Below, one piece after another: positions 48,890 through 61,940 of a DNA stretch of 64,000 nt. The translations under genes were made by a program, and so were the position numbers. The stretch's first letter is position 1. Each line of letters starts with the position of its first letter. This DNA is from Paulownia fortunei (lineage: Eukaryota > Streptophyta > Magnoliopsida > Lamiales > Paulowniaceae). The stretch is taken from assembly GCA_019321725.1 (NCBI GenBank), contig CM033108.1:6280060-6344059 (forward strand). The letters are read 5' to 3'. The notes beneath the pieces were generated by a model. The model searched no databases. It saw only the letters and a list, made by a program, of their open reading frames with translations, and was not told where the DNA came from.

Positions 48890-51796
48890 TGTGATACCCG
48901 AGCCTCTACTACTCACATGGCCAAATATGATTCATGCATTACGTGTTAATTTTATATGCTATTTGCATTTCTATTGACATTGCATAATTTATTTCATTTT
49001 ATACGACATTCTTGAATATTAAACTTAATTCTGAAGCTCTTGCACGGTATTAGTTATTGAATTTCCTAATCTAAGTAGTTGATTTTATATTGAAATAAGA
49101 AGAAAATGAGGTGGATCAATATTAGATATAGATAAGATATATAGGTTATAATTTTAGAAGTGTTAAAAGTGTTACTAGTAAGCTTATACGGTTTAATTTG
49201 ATTTGATCAAGTTATTTCAAAAGTATATATTTGTAAATTAGCATACTTGGGATATTGGACATGATATAATGTGAATTAAGTGTCATATTACAAGGCCCAT
49301 ATGTGCATATGATTTTAGAAATGCAAACTAGATAATTCTTTAAGAATCGGATGCGAATCGGTTTGGAGATCGAATGAACGGACATAGGAATTACCTATGG
49401 AAATGAATGGTGATTAAGATAGGTTGCAACCAAATAAAAATAGGTGAGACACACAAGATTAGGGCTGCAAGATAAGGGAGAAAATCAGATTTTGCCATTT
49501 ACTTGCCACCTCATGCTTTCTTATTAAGCTTAAGCTAACATCTCAAGCTAACACCTCAAACCCTTCACCCTTAAGCAATGACCAGACCCTCATTGTAGCC
49601 ATTTTCATCTTCCAAACACACACCTTAAGATCTCCAAGTGATCCAAATTGATTCCAAGTTGAAATAAAAGCAAGAAAAGCAAAGGAGAAGTGATTACCAT
49701 CAAGTTAACCTTAAAATCTGCATAGGTAACACTTATCTACGGTTTTGCCTTTAGTTTTTAGATTATTATGAATGGTTTTATTGTTTATTAAGCTTTCAAT
49801 ATATCTTATAAAAGTGTTATGAAGTTTTTAGTTAGACTTTGGTGCACAAAGAAAGGGTTTTTGGTGACAAACACTTAATAGGAAATACTTGTGGCAGAAA
49901 CTATCATCTTACTATTTTCTTGTGTTTTAGGCTTCAAAAGTGTATGGTATGTTGAATAAAACCTATAATTATTACCATTTACATGACCGTATATGAGTTA
50001 AGAGTATTGGAATGAAGTTTTATCAGTTGGAAATTGAAATAGAGAATGATATTGGAGAAACACTCAAACTGCCAAAATAGCAAAATCTGTTTTGTGTACT
50101 GTGAAGGAAACTGAATTAAGGGAGCTAAATCCATTATTTTTGGTAATAATATAACTTGGTTGTCTCCTTATATATGTTATCTAAGTATGGTGAAAATTTT
50201 GGAGTGATTGAATATACTTAATGGTGCCAAAACCATTAATGTCATGAAGTGTGCAAAACTGTCACGGTAGGAAACAATCTATTTCAGTATGTCGTGAAGA
50301 GAGCTGAACTTGGAAAGCTATATCCATGGTTTTTAGCAATTCTATGATATGGTTACATTTATATACATGTTATCTAAGTGTGGTAAAAATTTGGGAGTGA
50401 TTGGATATGTTTAGGGATGTTAAAATTATCATGCAACTAAATTTGACTGCAAGAAAATATGAAAATGTGAATCTGCCATATTTGATCACTTAGCATGTTT
50501 CAACCTAGACATGTTGCTATTGAGTGTTAACAATTAGGTACATGCTATTAGAGTTATAATAATTCAATTACATGATGTTTGCATGTATTTAAGATGAGAA
50601 ATTGAGGTATTTGAGGGGTTATATTGGGTTTTAGTTTGTGAAAGCTTGATTGTTAGCTTATAGCTTGGTGTTTAAGGTATAGTATGAGATTTTGTGCTTT
50701 CAACTTGCCAAATGGGAATGGTGCTTGATGTTGGGTAATATTACAGGCTATTTTACATCTAAGGTTGGAGAGGAATACTAAACAAATTTAGACTAAGTCA
50801 TCAACCAAGTGAAAGGTAAGTAAAGATTCATGTGCAACTACAATGCATAGATATAGTAAATGTGTGATTTATATGTAATACCATTGATCATATGTGCGTA
50901 GCAGAGGGCATGCATTACTGTCATTCATATCCATTAAGCATACATACATGGGCATTGGCACGTGCATACATCATATACAAGCATTGTGATAAATCGTGCA
51001 TTGCATGACGTGATTCTGAGAAAAGAAAATATTTTACTGACCACTACTAGTGCACCGAAGCATGCATGGATTTGCATGGTTTATGCATGGATTTGCAGGT
51101 TCGCATGCATGGATTTGCATGCGTATGAGTGTGCATGGATTTGCATGCTTTTATGATTATTGGCCATTGGATTATGGTGGTGTATAGAGCTCTTTTCCGG
51201 TGCATGGGATAGTAGCGTTGGTCAGGGGCCCAAGAAAGAAATGATTTTGAAAGAAATATTTTGATGCATAAAATTGCATTGTGAGCATAGCATTTTGAGT
51301 TGCATGACTTGATATTGTGGATTATTCTTTAACATGCATAATCTTTACTTGCTGAGCGTTAGCTTATATAGTTTATGCATTGTAGGTGAGTACGACGATA
51401 CCTAAAGCATCTTTTATTGGCTGGTCGGCGGCTGGAGCTCCAGCAGGTGTCTGAGAGAGTGTGTACATGGATGACGACCTGTTGGGCTATTTTGTTGGCT
51501 TGTTATATTTTGAGTCTGTTGTATTATATTTTTAGACTGGTACTATATTTTGTTTTTAAAACTTTACTGTAAATAAGTATGTAAATATTGGGTCGTTGTG
51601 GGTGTTGTGCTTTTATATAAATACCGATCCTGCTATATACATGGCATGTGTTATAAAGTATTTTAAATAGGGTTGTGCATGTAAGAAGTGATTTATATTT
51701 TCTTAAAGTGTTAAAAAAATATTCCATGCATGCACACAGGTTCTATCATGTCAAATTATAATATATATCTAGTTGTGTAGTAATTGGGGTGTTACA
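48890..51796 (+). mobile_element. 2.9-kb solo LTR (chromovirus-type ends) inserted in Copia-3 RT
   Basis: Begins TGTGATACCCGAG and ends GGGGTGTTACA, the TGTGACACCC/GGGTGTTACA style of long LTRs in Tekay/Del chromoviruses. It is flanked by a perfect 5-base duplication TTCAT (48885-48889 and 51797-51801). Deleting it rejoins the Copia RT between KLMAS and MHREGFQKC. No internal protein region, so LTR-LTR recombination has probably removed the body. A purely AT-biased interior with some TGCATGG tandem repeats. Confidence 0.9.
51058..51150. repeat. Tandem ATGCATGGATTTGCA units within the solo LTR
   Basis: Four to five imperfect units of GCATGGATTTGCATG in about 90 bases. The unit contains overlapping near-palindromes (TGCATGCA-like). 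Confidence 0.85.
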
Positions 51797-52918
51797 TTCA
51801 TGCACAGAGAAGGTTTCCAGAAGTGCAACACCGACCACTATTGCTACTTCAAGAGATACAGGTCCAATTATATCATTTTACTACTTTATATCGATGATAT
51901 GTTAGTAGCAGGTTCAAATATGGATGATATCAGAAAGTTGAAGCAGCAATTGTCAAAGGAGTTTGACATGAAGGACTTGAGTCCAGCACAGAAGATTCTT
52001 GGAATGCAAATCACAAGAGATAAGCAGAAAGGGTTGTTGCAGTTATCTCAGGCAGAATACATCAACTGTGTTTTGTAGAGATTCAACATGGGTGACGCCA
52101 AGCTATTCAGCACACCCTTGGCTAGTCACTTTCGTCTATATAAGGAACAGTCCCCTCAGATGGAGGAAAGAGAGATTCATAGCTAAGGTTCCTTATGCCT
52201 CAGCCATTGGAAGTTTGATGTACGCAATGGTTTGCACGAGACCAGACATTGGCAATGCAGTGGGAGTTGTTAGCAGGTTTATGTCAAATCCTAGGAAAAC
52301 TCATTAGGAAGCAGTCAAGTTGATTTTGAGGTATTTATGAGGTACTGTAGAAAAATATTTGTACTTTGGAAAAGGAGAGTTAAAAGTACAAGGCTACGTA
52401 GATGCAGATTTTGGAGGTGAAGTCGATCATCGAAAAAGCACCACCGGTTATATATTCATTATTTGAATTATAGCTGTTAGTTGGATGTCACAGTTACAAA
52501 AAATTATCACTCTATCCACTACATAAGCTGAGTATGTAGCAGTGATTGAAGCCAGTAAAGAGATGATATGGCTTCAAGATTTGTTAACTGAGTTGAGATT
52601 CAAACAAGAGAAGAATGTTTTGCACAGTGATAGTCAGAGTGCGATACACTTGGCGAAGAATTTAGCATTTCATTCTAAAACCAAGTATATTGGACTTTGT
52701 TATCACTTTATCAGATCTTTATTGGAAGATGAGATGCTAATACTTGAGAAGATCCAAAGAAGTAAGAATCCAACAGATATGTTGACAAAGACGGTGGCTA
52801 TCCACAAACTGAAGTTGTGTTCAACTTCAGTTGGTCTGCAAGAGTAACAAGACCGAAAAGATCTGCTGCATAGATCGAGATATGAAGACAAATTGAAATT
52901 AGTATTCAAGTGGGAGAT

Positions 52919-53336
52919 TGTCAAGAAAATGGCCAAACATTTTTTGTCAAAAATGAAGGGTGCCTAATATTAGGCAATTGTCAATTAAGGTGTCTAATCT
53001 AATTTATTGCCTAAATTCCACCAATCCATATTTTTTGAAGCCTATATAAACCTCCCTAACTCTCATTTGTAGAACATCCAAAATTAGAGAATTAGATAAA
53101 GTTTGAGAAAAAGCTTAAGAGAAAGCTTGTGAAAGAATTTTGTGAAGAAAAATTATTGTGTGGGTTGTGAGTTGTAAGTATTGTAAACACTTGTATTTTT
53201 TCTCCCTTTAGTAAAATGATCTGCAGCAAGTCCGGAGACGTAAGCACAATTGGCTGAACTCCGTTATCAAATTTGTGTGTGTTATTTTTTGTTCTCACTA
53301 ATCTGATTTATCGAGAATTTACATAATTACACAACA
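52919..53336 (+). repeat. 3' LTR of Copia-3
   Basis: 418 bp from TGTCAAGAAAATGG to ACACAACA, matching 60053-60473 in reverse orientation at high identity. Followed by TAAAT, which pairs with CAAAT outside the other LTR. Confidence 0.9.
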
Positions 53337-56300
53337 TAAATTATTGATGCAATGGGTAGAAAAGGCTTCAACAGGAAATGTGATAGCGAACCAGTCCTCT
53401 GTAGGCTTTAAAGAAGATGATCTTCAACCAAAAATATGGCAACGATTATATCAACTCACTCTAATCCATTTGAGGGGAATATTTTTATGGAGGGGCATTT
53501 AACGAATCAGAGGCGGATTTCAGATAATCTCCCCTTGAACTATCCAGAAGCAATAATAACGGGCATTATTGCAGATGAGATGGTTAAGCCTAACACTAAG
53601 GAACAAAATATAAACATTAATTTGGAGAGGAATCATAATGATCTAAACATTGAAAGTGATCAAACTCATTGTTCAGAAAATAGATTTGATTACATTGCTG
53701 ATCAGGATAAAGATTTTCAGGCTAATTCGAATGAAATTATTGATCCTCAACTAGGCTTGGGTGATGCTTCTAATCAAATGATTATTGTAGTTGAGGGTCA
53801 AGAGATTGAGGAATTTTCTAAATTAAAGAAAGCAGCTCTACATAGGTGTTCCCCCTTCATGCAATAATTTATCATTAATTTTGGTGGATGCTCCAATAGA
53901 AGCTACAACAATTCAAAAAAAAAACCAAAATAGTGCTATTACATATCATGACCTGTTCAAGATCTACCTCAGACTATAATGTCCCCACTAGTAATTTATG
54001 AAGTTTATAGTGTGGAATATTAGGGCATAGGTAATTTTGACTCGTGGAGAATTTTAAAAAGAATGTGTCTTCAAAATAAGCCTCAGGTGGCGCTCGTGAT
54101 TGAACCTAAGGTGCAATTGGACAATCATCGTATGATGTGTAAGTTTGGTTTTGATAACATCTTTACTAATTGTTCAAATAAAATTTGAGTGATGTGTTAT
54201 TCTGAGGATGGTATTGCCATTGAAGTGGATCATGAATAATTTTTGCATCTTCGTGTTAATTCAATGTGCTCACAACCTTTCTTTTGTACCTTCGTCTATG
54301 CCAAATGTACAAGGATTGAGAGATTGGAATTGTGGGATAGTCTTAGGGACTTGAGTGTGTCTAGAATGCCATGGATGATAGGAGGAGATTTTAATATCGT
54401 GGCTACTGCAAATGAAAACCGGAGAGGTGGACAGGTCTCTCTTCAAGCTATGGAGGATTTTAATCTTATTATGATGGATTGTGCACTGCAAGATGGTGGC
54501 TTTGAAGGCTCCCCCTTCACTTAGTCCAATGGAAGAATATAGGAGAGACCGGATAGAATTCTGTTTACAAGTGACTGGGTAGATTTATTTTCTCAAACTT
54601 TGATAACATACACGGCTAGAAAGTGCTCGGATCACTATGCTTTACTTATGACACTGAAACATTCCATGAAAATGGGACCTTCTTCATTTAGATTTCTGAA
54701 TTGTTGGGTGAAGCACCATGAGTTTTTTAATTCAGTTAAACAAGTTTGGCAAGCTCCATCTACATATAAGGGAATCTTCAATATGCAGCAAAAGTTATAT
54801 CGGGTAAAGGGCCACCTCAATTGGTGGAATAAATCAGTCTTCGAAAATATTTTTGATTCAAGTAATGCATCTGAGTTGGCTGTTGAGTAAAGTGAACATT
54901 TTTTGACAATGATCCCATAGAGGCCCATCGAATGGAAATGAAAAAATAGTATGCTATCCATTCTCCAGCATCAACAATTGAAGAGCATAAAAAATCAGAT
55001 TGTCATTGGTTAGAAAAAGGAGAAATAAATACTAAATATTTCCATTCATTAGCTAAGAAGAAAAAAATTAAATCATGGATTCATTCAATCAAACATGAAG
55101 GATAGATTTTACAAGATACTGAATTGATCAAACAATCTACAGTGGTTTTTTTTTTTTTGAATTTGCTTAATGGAGCTCAAGGGATGAGGATTCAGAATTG
55201 CTGCAACATGTTCCAAAATTATTAACAAAAGAATATCAGACATAACTTTGTTCTCCACCTTCCATGGAGGAGCTCCAGATTATTGTCTTTACTATACATA
55301 AAGATAGTGTTGTCGGTCCGGATAGCCTTTCATATCTTTTATTCTAATACTGTTGGGATTTCATTGCAGGAGATCTTCTTGAAGTCTGCACCAAGTTCTT
55401 TAATGGCTTTCCACTACTAAGGAGCTTTATGGCAACATCGATTGTGTTGATTCCGAAAGTTGATCACCCTTCTGCTTGAAGTGAATTCCGGCTAATTAGC
55501 TTGTGCAATGTTATAAATAAAATTTTCTCAAAGTTGCTTGCCTCTAGACTTGCTAGATGTTTGCCTACATTGATTGATCCAACCCAAAGTGGTTTCATTT
55601 CTGGCCGTAATATTATAGATAATGTTCTCCTTGCATAAGAGATGGTGTATACTTTGGATAATAGATGCAAGGATGGTAATGTATCAAACTCGATATGAAA
55701 AAGACCTATGATCATGTTCAATGGTGCTTTCTGTATGTTGTTTTGAGCAAGCTGGGTTTTCCTACTCAATAGATTGAGTTGGTTGGAAATTAAATTAAAA
55801 CTATTTGATTTTCTATAATAGTTAATGGGGAATCTGCAGGCTTTCTCTATAATAGTTAATGGGGAAACTGTTTGGTTTTCTCTCGTGGTTTACGTTAAGG
55901 TGATCCACTCTGACCTGCATTATTTATTTTGGCTTCGAAAGTCTTGTCTAAAGGGCTGCACTCACTTATTGCACATAATCCTGGTATGAGATTTGCTTCA
56001 GGTGTCAGAAAGTCTTGTTTAGTGTCTTGTCTAGCCTATGCGGATAGTTTTCACTAATGCAAATAAGGATGGGATGAGTACATTGAAGAATTTCTTGGAG
56101 AGTTATGAAGAAGCCTCAAGCCAGCTGATTAATTACTCAAAGAGTTCTTTTATTATTAGTAAAAGAGTTTCTTTTACTCATATTCAATTCATTAAGAATT
56201 TAATTGGTTTTGTTCTCAAAAAGCTCCCCATTATCTATTTAGGTGCCCTTTTATACAAAGGTAGAAAAAAAAAGATTTTGTTTGAAGATACTATTATGAA

Positions 56301-58140
56301 AGTCCAGAATGCAGGGATGGGATAAGGTTTTTCTAGCAATTAGGGGCAGGTTACAATTGATCAAATCAATTTTGACTTCAATGCCTATTTACCTGCTTTA
56401 TGTATTGCATTCTCCTAAGACCGTGCAATAATAATTTAATAGGCTCTGTGTAAGATTTTTTTGGGGTTCCAATGAAGAAGATAGCTCTAAGATTCATTGG
56501 ACTAATTGGTCAAAGGTTTGTCAGCCTGTGGATGAGGGATGTTGGGCATTCGATCTATTATAGATGTAGCTATAGCTTTTGGGTACAAATTATGGTGGAA
56601 ACCCTGGACAGAAAAATCTCTTTGGACCTTTTTTATGAAGTAAAATTATTGTTCTAAGGCTCACCCATTAAAGGCAAAAGTAACAAGTAATCATTCTGGG
56701 ACCTGGAAGAGAATTGCTAAAATTAGAAACCAAGCAGAACAACACATTTTTTGGTCTCTTGGTTCTGGTTGTACAATATTTTGATTTGATAGGTGGTTGG
56801 CGGATCAACCTTTAAGTGGTTATTTCCACACCTCCCACATAATATGGATTTGGTTAACACATACTGGACCAATACACAATAGGAATACCATAAATTGCAA
56901 CCTATTTTCCCATTTGACTTGGTCAATAAAATTTCTAATGTTCCATTCTCTTCATGTGAAGATGATGTAGCTAGCTGGAAATTATCACATGATGGTAATT
57001 TTTCAGTTAAGTCCGCTTGGGAATCGATTCGTAAAGGGAAAGCTAAGTAGAAATTATTGGCAGATATATGGAATGACAACATAACTCTTACAATGGTTGT
57101 ATTCATCTGGCGACTATTGCACAATTGGATTTATGTAGATGAGAAAATGAGGCAAAGAGGTTTTTTTATGGTCTCACGTTGTCAGTGTTGTGAACAAGAG
57201 GAGACTGTGGAACATTTGTCCATCAATAGCCCCACAGTACAAGCTATTTGGTCATTCTTTGGCAAAGCTTTAATTTCCAAGTGCCTTATACTTCAAATAC
57301 TAGATTGATGATTCAATATTGGCGATCATCCACAGCTTGTAGTGACAAACTACATATTCATTCAATATTTCCTTTGATTATTCTATGGTTTCTTTGGCAG
57401 GAGCGGAATGATGTTAAATATCATGGATTTCGATTCAATAATCATAGGATTGTGGTTGGAATAATCCAACATCTTGCATCAGCCAAATACATCAATTGGA
57501 AGAGGGATAGTGTAACAATAAATATGTTGGGAATACGCATCGGGCAGGTGCAAATTAAAATTAAGATACAACAGATTATTTGGTCCAAACCAAACATGGG
57601 ATGGATTAAACTAAATACAGATGGTGTGAGTAGAGGGAATCCTGCTTTGACTGGTATTGGCAGGATTATACAAGATAATCAAGGGAATATGATTCTTGCA
57701 TTTGCTGATTTTATTGGAGTTGCTTCGAACACAATGGCAGAATTAAGAGCAGTAATTAAAGGCCTTCAACTTTGTGCTTCAGTTGGTTGTAAGCATATAT
57801 GGATTGAAATGGATTCACAAGTTGTTCTGCAAATGATTTGAACGTCTGTCTTCACACAATTGGCAGCTTTAACATTCACTTACAATTCTTCGACAACTTC
57901 TTACAACCTGCACTTTCAAGGTCTCATATATATTTTGTGAGGGAAATCGAGCCGCAGACTAGTTAGCTAATTATGGATATTATGACTCATCTTCTAGATT
58001 TATTGAGGCTAATCGCATACCAAAGGAACTACATGGTTTTATAACTATAGATAAACTTAATTCCCCTTCTTTTCGCTTTCGAAATGTAAGAATGTAGTAC
58101 TCCAATTTTATTTTGATATATAAAAAAAATTAAAAAAAAT
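53337..58140 (+). mobile_element. LINE (L1-like), 3' part: ORF1 tail, endonuclease, RT, RNase H, poly(A)
   Basis: Plus strand, multiply interrupted. ORF1 tail at 53436-53867. AP-endonuclease at about 54000-54890 shows VWNIR, MIGGDFNIVA and a downstream SDHYALL. Reverse transcriptase at 55290-56330 shows FISGRNIIDNVLLA, LARCLPTLIDPTQSG and QLINYSKSSF; the catalytic YADD region near 56035 reads YADS before a frameshift. A zf-RVT-like segment at 57057-57200 has WRLLHNWI and CQCCEQEETVEHL. RNase H at 57600-57841 has LNTDGVSRGNP, TMAELRAVIKGL and EMDSQVVLQMI. An A-rich tail ends at 58140. The 5' part (DUF4283 and zinc knuckle) is on the minus strand at 60474-61430. Confidence 0.88.
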
Positions 58141-58189
58141 GGACATTCTATACTTGAGCCAGTAAGGAAGAGTTTTTGGTTTTGCTTGA

Positions 58190-58678
58190 ATTACTAGATT
58201 ATTTGTTGTAGCTGATAATTATCTAATATTAAAATTAAGCTCAATCACAATTTGCATTAATTAGAACTAACTTTAATTAGTACATGTAATAAACCTAACT
58301 ACCTCCATCCTGAGATTCCTGTTATATTGATACTGTAACTATTGTTGGTTAATCAACTAAATTATTTTGCTAAGTCGTACTGCAAAAAATTTAGATAAGT
58401 TTTTTAAAAATAATTCAATAATAATTAATAACTTAATAAATACAACAACGAGAAAGTTTTAAAATATCAAATTTTCCAAAAAAATTAATACAATAAGTTA
58501 ATACAAATTTGACTGCTTAATGTAGCAAATAGAACATTTATTTTGAGACAAATAAAGTGATTCTGCATAGATTATTTGTTATAGCTTAAATTATCAGATA
58601 TTAATATGAAGTTTAAACTACCATTTGAATTTATAACTTACTTCAACTAGTAAATGCAATAAATCAAATTGCTTTCAT
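58190..58678 (-). repeat. Repeat R, right copy with internal direct repeats, at inversion breakpoint
   Basis: The part 58318-58590 matches 47725-48000 in reverse orientation. It is bracketed by a direct repeat of about 100 bases (58575-58675 and 58190-58300; shared features AACAAATAATCTA and TTTATT-CAT-TACTA). The left end adjoins the LINE poly(A); the right end joins the Copia-3 integrase at the codon after KVD. Confidence 0.7.
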
Positions 58679-58679
58679 C

Positions 58680-60052
58680 CACCTTATTCCCGCCTTGATC
58701 ACTAATATGCACATATGCTACACAATCGAAAACTTTTAGATGTGATAGTTTTACCTCTTTTCTGCTCCATACCTCCTCTGGTATTTTGTGCTCCAATGGA
58801 GCCGATGGGCCTCGGTTGATCAAGCAAGCTGCTGTGTGATTGCTTCTGCCCAAAACTGCTTTGGTAGACCTAATTGTATACGAATGCTTCTGGCTCGTTC
58901 TGTCAATGTTCGGTTCATACGCTCAGCTACACCATTATGTTGAGGTGTAACCGGTACGGTTCTCTCCATTCTGATCCCGTGCTCATAGCAGAACTTCTTG
59001 AATCTGGAGTCTTCATATTCACCACCATTGTCGATTCTGAGCTTTTTAATTTTCAGACCTGTCTCATTTTCAACCATAGCTTTCCATCTCCTGAAAGCCT
59101 CAAACACTTCAAACTTATGCTTTAGAAAGTAAATCCATACCTTCTAAGAGTGATCATCGATAAAAGTCACAAAATAGTATTTTCCACCAATGGATGAGAT
59201 GGTTGTTGGTCCCTAAACATCATAGTGAACGAGTTCTAGCCTTTCCTTCTTTGGGATTCTGCCACTTGTTTGAAAGCTAACCCTCTTCTGCTTTCCATGT
59301 CTATCTCAACTGACTGTAGACTTGAAAGTTTCCCCTTCGAGTGTATAATTTTCATCTTTTTTTCACTCATGTAGCCTAGCCTTTGGTGCCACAGATTTAG
59401 AGTTTCATTGTCTGTTGCAACTGCAATTGAACAGCATGCTCCTGCTGTCATGTAAAGAGTGTCACTCTTCTTACCTCGAGCAACCATCATTGCGCATTTT
59501 GAAATCTTCCAATCATCACCATGGAATACCTTAGTGTAGCCTTCGCTAGCCAACTGCCCTACTGAGATTAAGTTCTTTCTCATGTCAGGGATATGTCTGA
59601 CATCCTTCAGCTCCCAAACAGACCCCTTCAACTTAATCTTCACTACACATTTGCCAACAATAGCACACGGTTGATCATCATCAATATATACTTTTTCAAG
59701 GTTTCCAGGGACATACCTCTCAAAGAATTCTTTCTATGAAGTAGCATGGAAGTCTTTTCCTTTGCTATGTTGAAAGTAATATTGCGGGACAACGTTAATT
59801 GAATAACTCCAAGGGCTTGTCTGTCGAGAAGATTCCAGTCTTCTTCCTTCATAGCCTCTGGCTTCTTCCCTGATAGAGGTTGATACAGACTTTTTTGATA
59901 CAGATAATCCTCTATCTGCATTTTTCAAAACCCAAAATCTACGCCATCGAATTTCTTGAGTTTCACCTTCCCTTAATCTGTGGCCATTGCTCCCACTCGA
60001 ATCTGACTTCCTCCGAATTGTTTCTGACTATTCTTGAAAGCTCTGATACCAG
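58680..60052 (-). mobile_element. Copia-3, 5' half: gag, protease linker, integrase
   Basis: Minus strand. Gag begins near 59980 with VKLKKFDGVDFGF and MQIEDYLYQKSLYQPLSGKK. A deletion then removes the zinc knuckle and protease active site. The linker at 59643-59236 reads WELKDVRHIPDMRKNLISVG, then LNLWHQRLGYMSEKKMKI. Integrase at 59107-58680 has KKLRIDNGGEYEDSRFKKFC, TPQHNGVAERMNRTL and SHLKVFDCVAYVHISDQGG. It stops at NKVD, and the next residues of the element (KECTLIGY) appear only at 48001 on the other strand. Confidence 0.9.
60040..60051 (-). other. Primer-binding site of Copia-3
   Basis: Minus strand TGGTATCAGAGC, an exact initiator-Met complement, directly inside the LTR. Confidence 0.9.
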
Positions 60053-60473
60053 TTATTGGGTAATTATTTAAATTCCCAATAAATCAGATTAGTGAGAACG
60101 AAAAATAACACACACAAATTTGATAACGGAGTTCGGCCAATTGTGCCTGCGTTTTCGGACCTACTACAGATCATTTTACTAAAGGGAGAAAAAATAAAAG
60201 TGTTTACAACACTTACAACTCACAACCCACACAAGAATTTTTTTTCAAAAAATTCTTTCACAAGCTTTCTCTTAAACTTTTATCTCAAACTCTCTCTAAT
60301 TCTCTAATTTTAGGATGCTCTACAAATGAGTGTTAAGGAGGTTTACATAGGCTTCAAAAAATATGGGTTGTTAGAATTTAGGCAAGAAATTAGATTTGAT
60401 ACCTTAATTGACAATTGCCTAATATTAGGCACCCTTCATTTTTGACCAAAAATGTTCGGCCATTTTCTTGACA
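60053..60473 (-). repeat. 5' LTR of Copia-3
   Basis: 421 bp starting TGTCAAGAAAATGG on the minus strand at 60473; partner of 52919-53336. Outside it lies CAAAT, matching TAAAT beyond the other LTR in 4 of 5 bases. Confidence 0.9.
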
Positions 60474-61430
60474 ATTTGGACGTCTCAACATTCAACTACT
60501 CATCAAATACAACTTGTTTTCCCTTATCAATATTTTTCATTTGTCTTGCAGTTGCACCTTGAGGATTTCCTGTAAACTTTACAGCAGTCTCCTATTTTTT
60601 CTTATCTTGCAAAGCTAACTTTCGACGGTACTCCTCATTATATCAAGCTTCAACATGATGCCCTAGATGCCGACATTTTGTACAATACTTAGGGCATTTT
60701 TCATGGATTACCTGTTGTGTAAACACATGATTGCCACAACCAATAACAATTTCTTCATCGCGAGGTTGGAGAAGATCAAGTTCTATACACACACGAGTAA
60801 CACTTGGTTGAGTGCGGTCTGCAGTGGGTTCGTCGATCTTCAATGGCTTCCCAAGCATTGAAGCAATACCATACAACATTTTTTATGAAATAAGTGGACT
60901 GGTAGTTCTGGTAGGCTAATCCAAATTGAAACTACAGAAGATTCAGTCTTTGTGTCAAATATCGGAGTCCACTTGAATATCCTCATAGGAAATCCATCTA
61001 TTGTCCAAATTTGTCGGGTCCATAACCTCATCAAGTCCTCTTCACTTGTTAATTTGATCAAAATATGTTTAATGTTGATAACGCCAACGTTGAACACCCA
61101 TTTCAGTCTAATTGCAGAAAACTTCGATTGAATCCTTGGATATTTGGGCATCCTTGAGAAAATTTGCCAATGAGCATGTATTGAAAAGGAACAACCATCT
61201 CCATTATTTCTAAATTGGAGAATTATATGAAACGTTTGTCGCGGTTGAATATTGAATGTTTCACCATGTAAATCACTAAATTGTTTTTAAATTGTGCGAC
61301 CATCTTTGATAGATGGATGTTCTATAACTATTGATGCACGAACAATAGCCGTAAAGGAGCGTCCGATGGATTTATCCGAAGGCTTGGGTGCTGGTGGATC
61401 TGACAGTCTAGGGTTAATGTTGGCTACTGT
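60474..61430 (-). mobile_element. LINE ORF1, 5' part (DUF4283 and zinc knuckle)
   Basis: Minus strand. About 61420-61340 reads PPAPKPSDKSIGRSFTAIV. The DUF4283 region at 61151-60880 has KWVFNVGVINIKHILIKL, RQIWTIDGFPMRIFKWTP and VSIWISLPELPVHLF. The CCHC knuckle at 60690-60650 has CPKYCTKCRHLGHHVEA, following RVCIELDLLQPRDEEIVI. These are the N-terminal domains of plant LINE ORF1. It ends at the Copia-3 5' LTR and continues at 53337 on the plus strand. Stops are present. Confidence 0.85.
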
Positions 61431-61940
61431 CTAGAATGTCCAATGTTACATATATTGGTAAGTTGAATTCTTTAGCTCAACTAAGTACTGTTTGTAATAA
61501 GGATTTACCTCTATTTCCCAATTTTACCCTCCAATTTTTTGTTAAAGATGAAATAGAATAAGGATCCGTGCATTTTTTTGTGGGCATCGATTCGACTTGA
61601 AATGATCATCATCAATTACTTTCAAGAATGTGAGTGATGCACGCTTTGGATAATAACACCTTTCCCCAATCAAATGCAGTCGTGATCTTCTATATAATAG
61701 CCTCAATCTAACTTGTCATAACTTATAAGGTAAATAGTAATTTTGACTTACTTTGTTTACCTGTTCAAAACGCCTCTATAACTTACTTAGATATTTCCCT
61801 ATAACTTAGATATTCGAGAATCTTGGTTGAAGGTCACTCATCAAGTCTAGTGTATCTGTTTGTTATATATCTATTCCCAAACTCAAATTGTACCTATTGA
61901 ATCGAGGTCGGCCTGATTTGAATCAAGGAGGTATTACTAA
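61431..61940. other. Possible LINE 5' UTR / intergenic
   Basis: No gene. May include the 5' leader of the LINE. Ends at the 8-base duplication of the next MITE. Confidence 0.4.

Larger units (their letters stand above)
48001..53336 (+). mobile_element. Copia-3 (Tnt1/Tork-like), 3' half: integrase end, RT, RNase H, 3' LTR
   Basis: Plus strand. It starts mid-integrase with KECTLIGYSENEFGYRIW. RT follows at 48448-48860 (KWVYRMKKEHDGSKRYKAQL, FQQKEGVDYTDIFAPVV, LDVKTAFLHENLDEEIYM). RT breaks at 48889, where a solo LTR is inserted, and resumes at 51797 with LLLYIDDMLVAGS, the catalytic YIDDM. RNase H at 52540-52847 has LHSDSQSAIHLAKN and KYIGLCYHFIR. A polypurine tract AAGTGGGAGA at 52909-52918 precedes the LTR. 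Several internal stops make it inactive. The missing 5' half lies on the other strand at 58680-60473, and together they reconstitute one element. Confidence 0.9.

Noticed and set aside
53092..53298. 68-codon minus-strand frame MRTKNNTHKFDNG..., with a close match at 60092-60307 on the plus strand
   Set aside because: Both lie antisense within the two LTRs of Copia-3. The similarity is simply LTR identity, not a conserved small gene.
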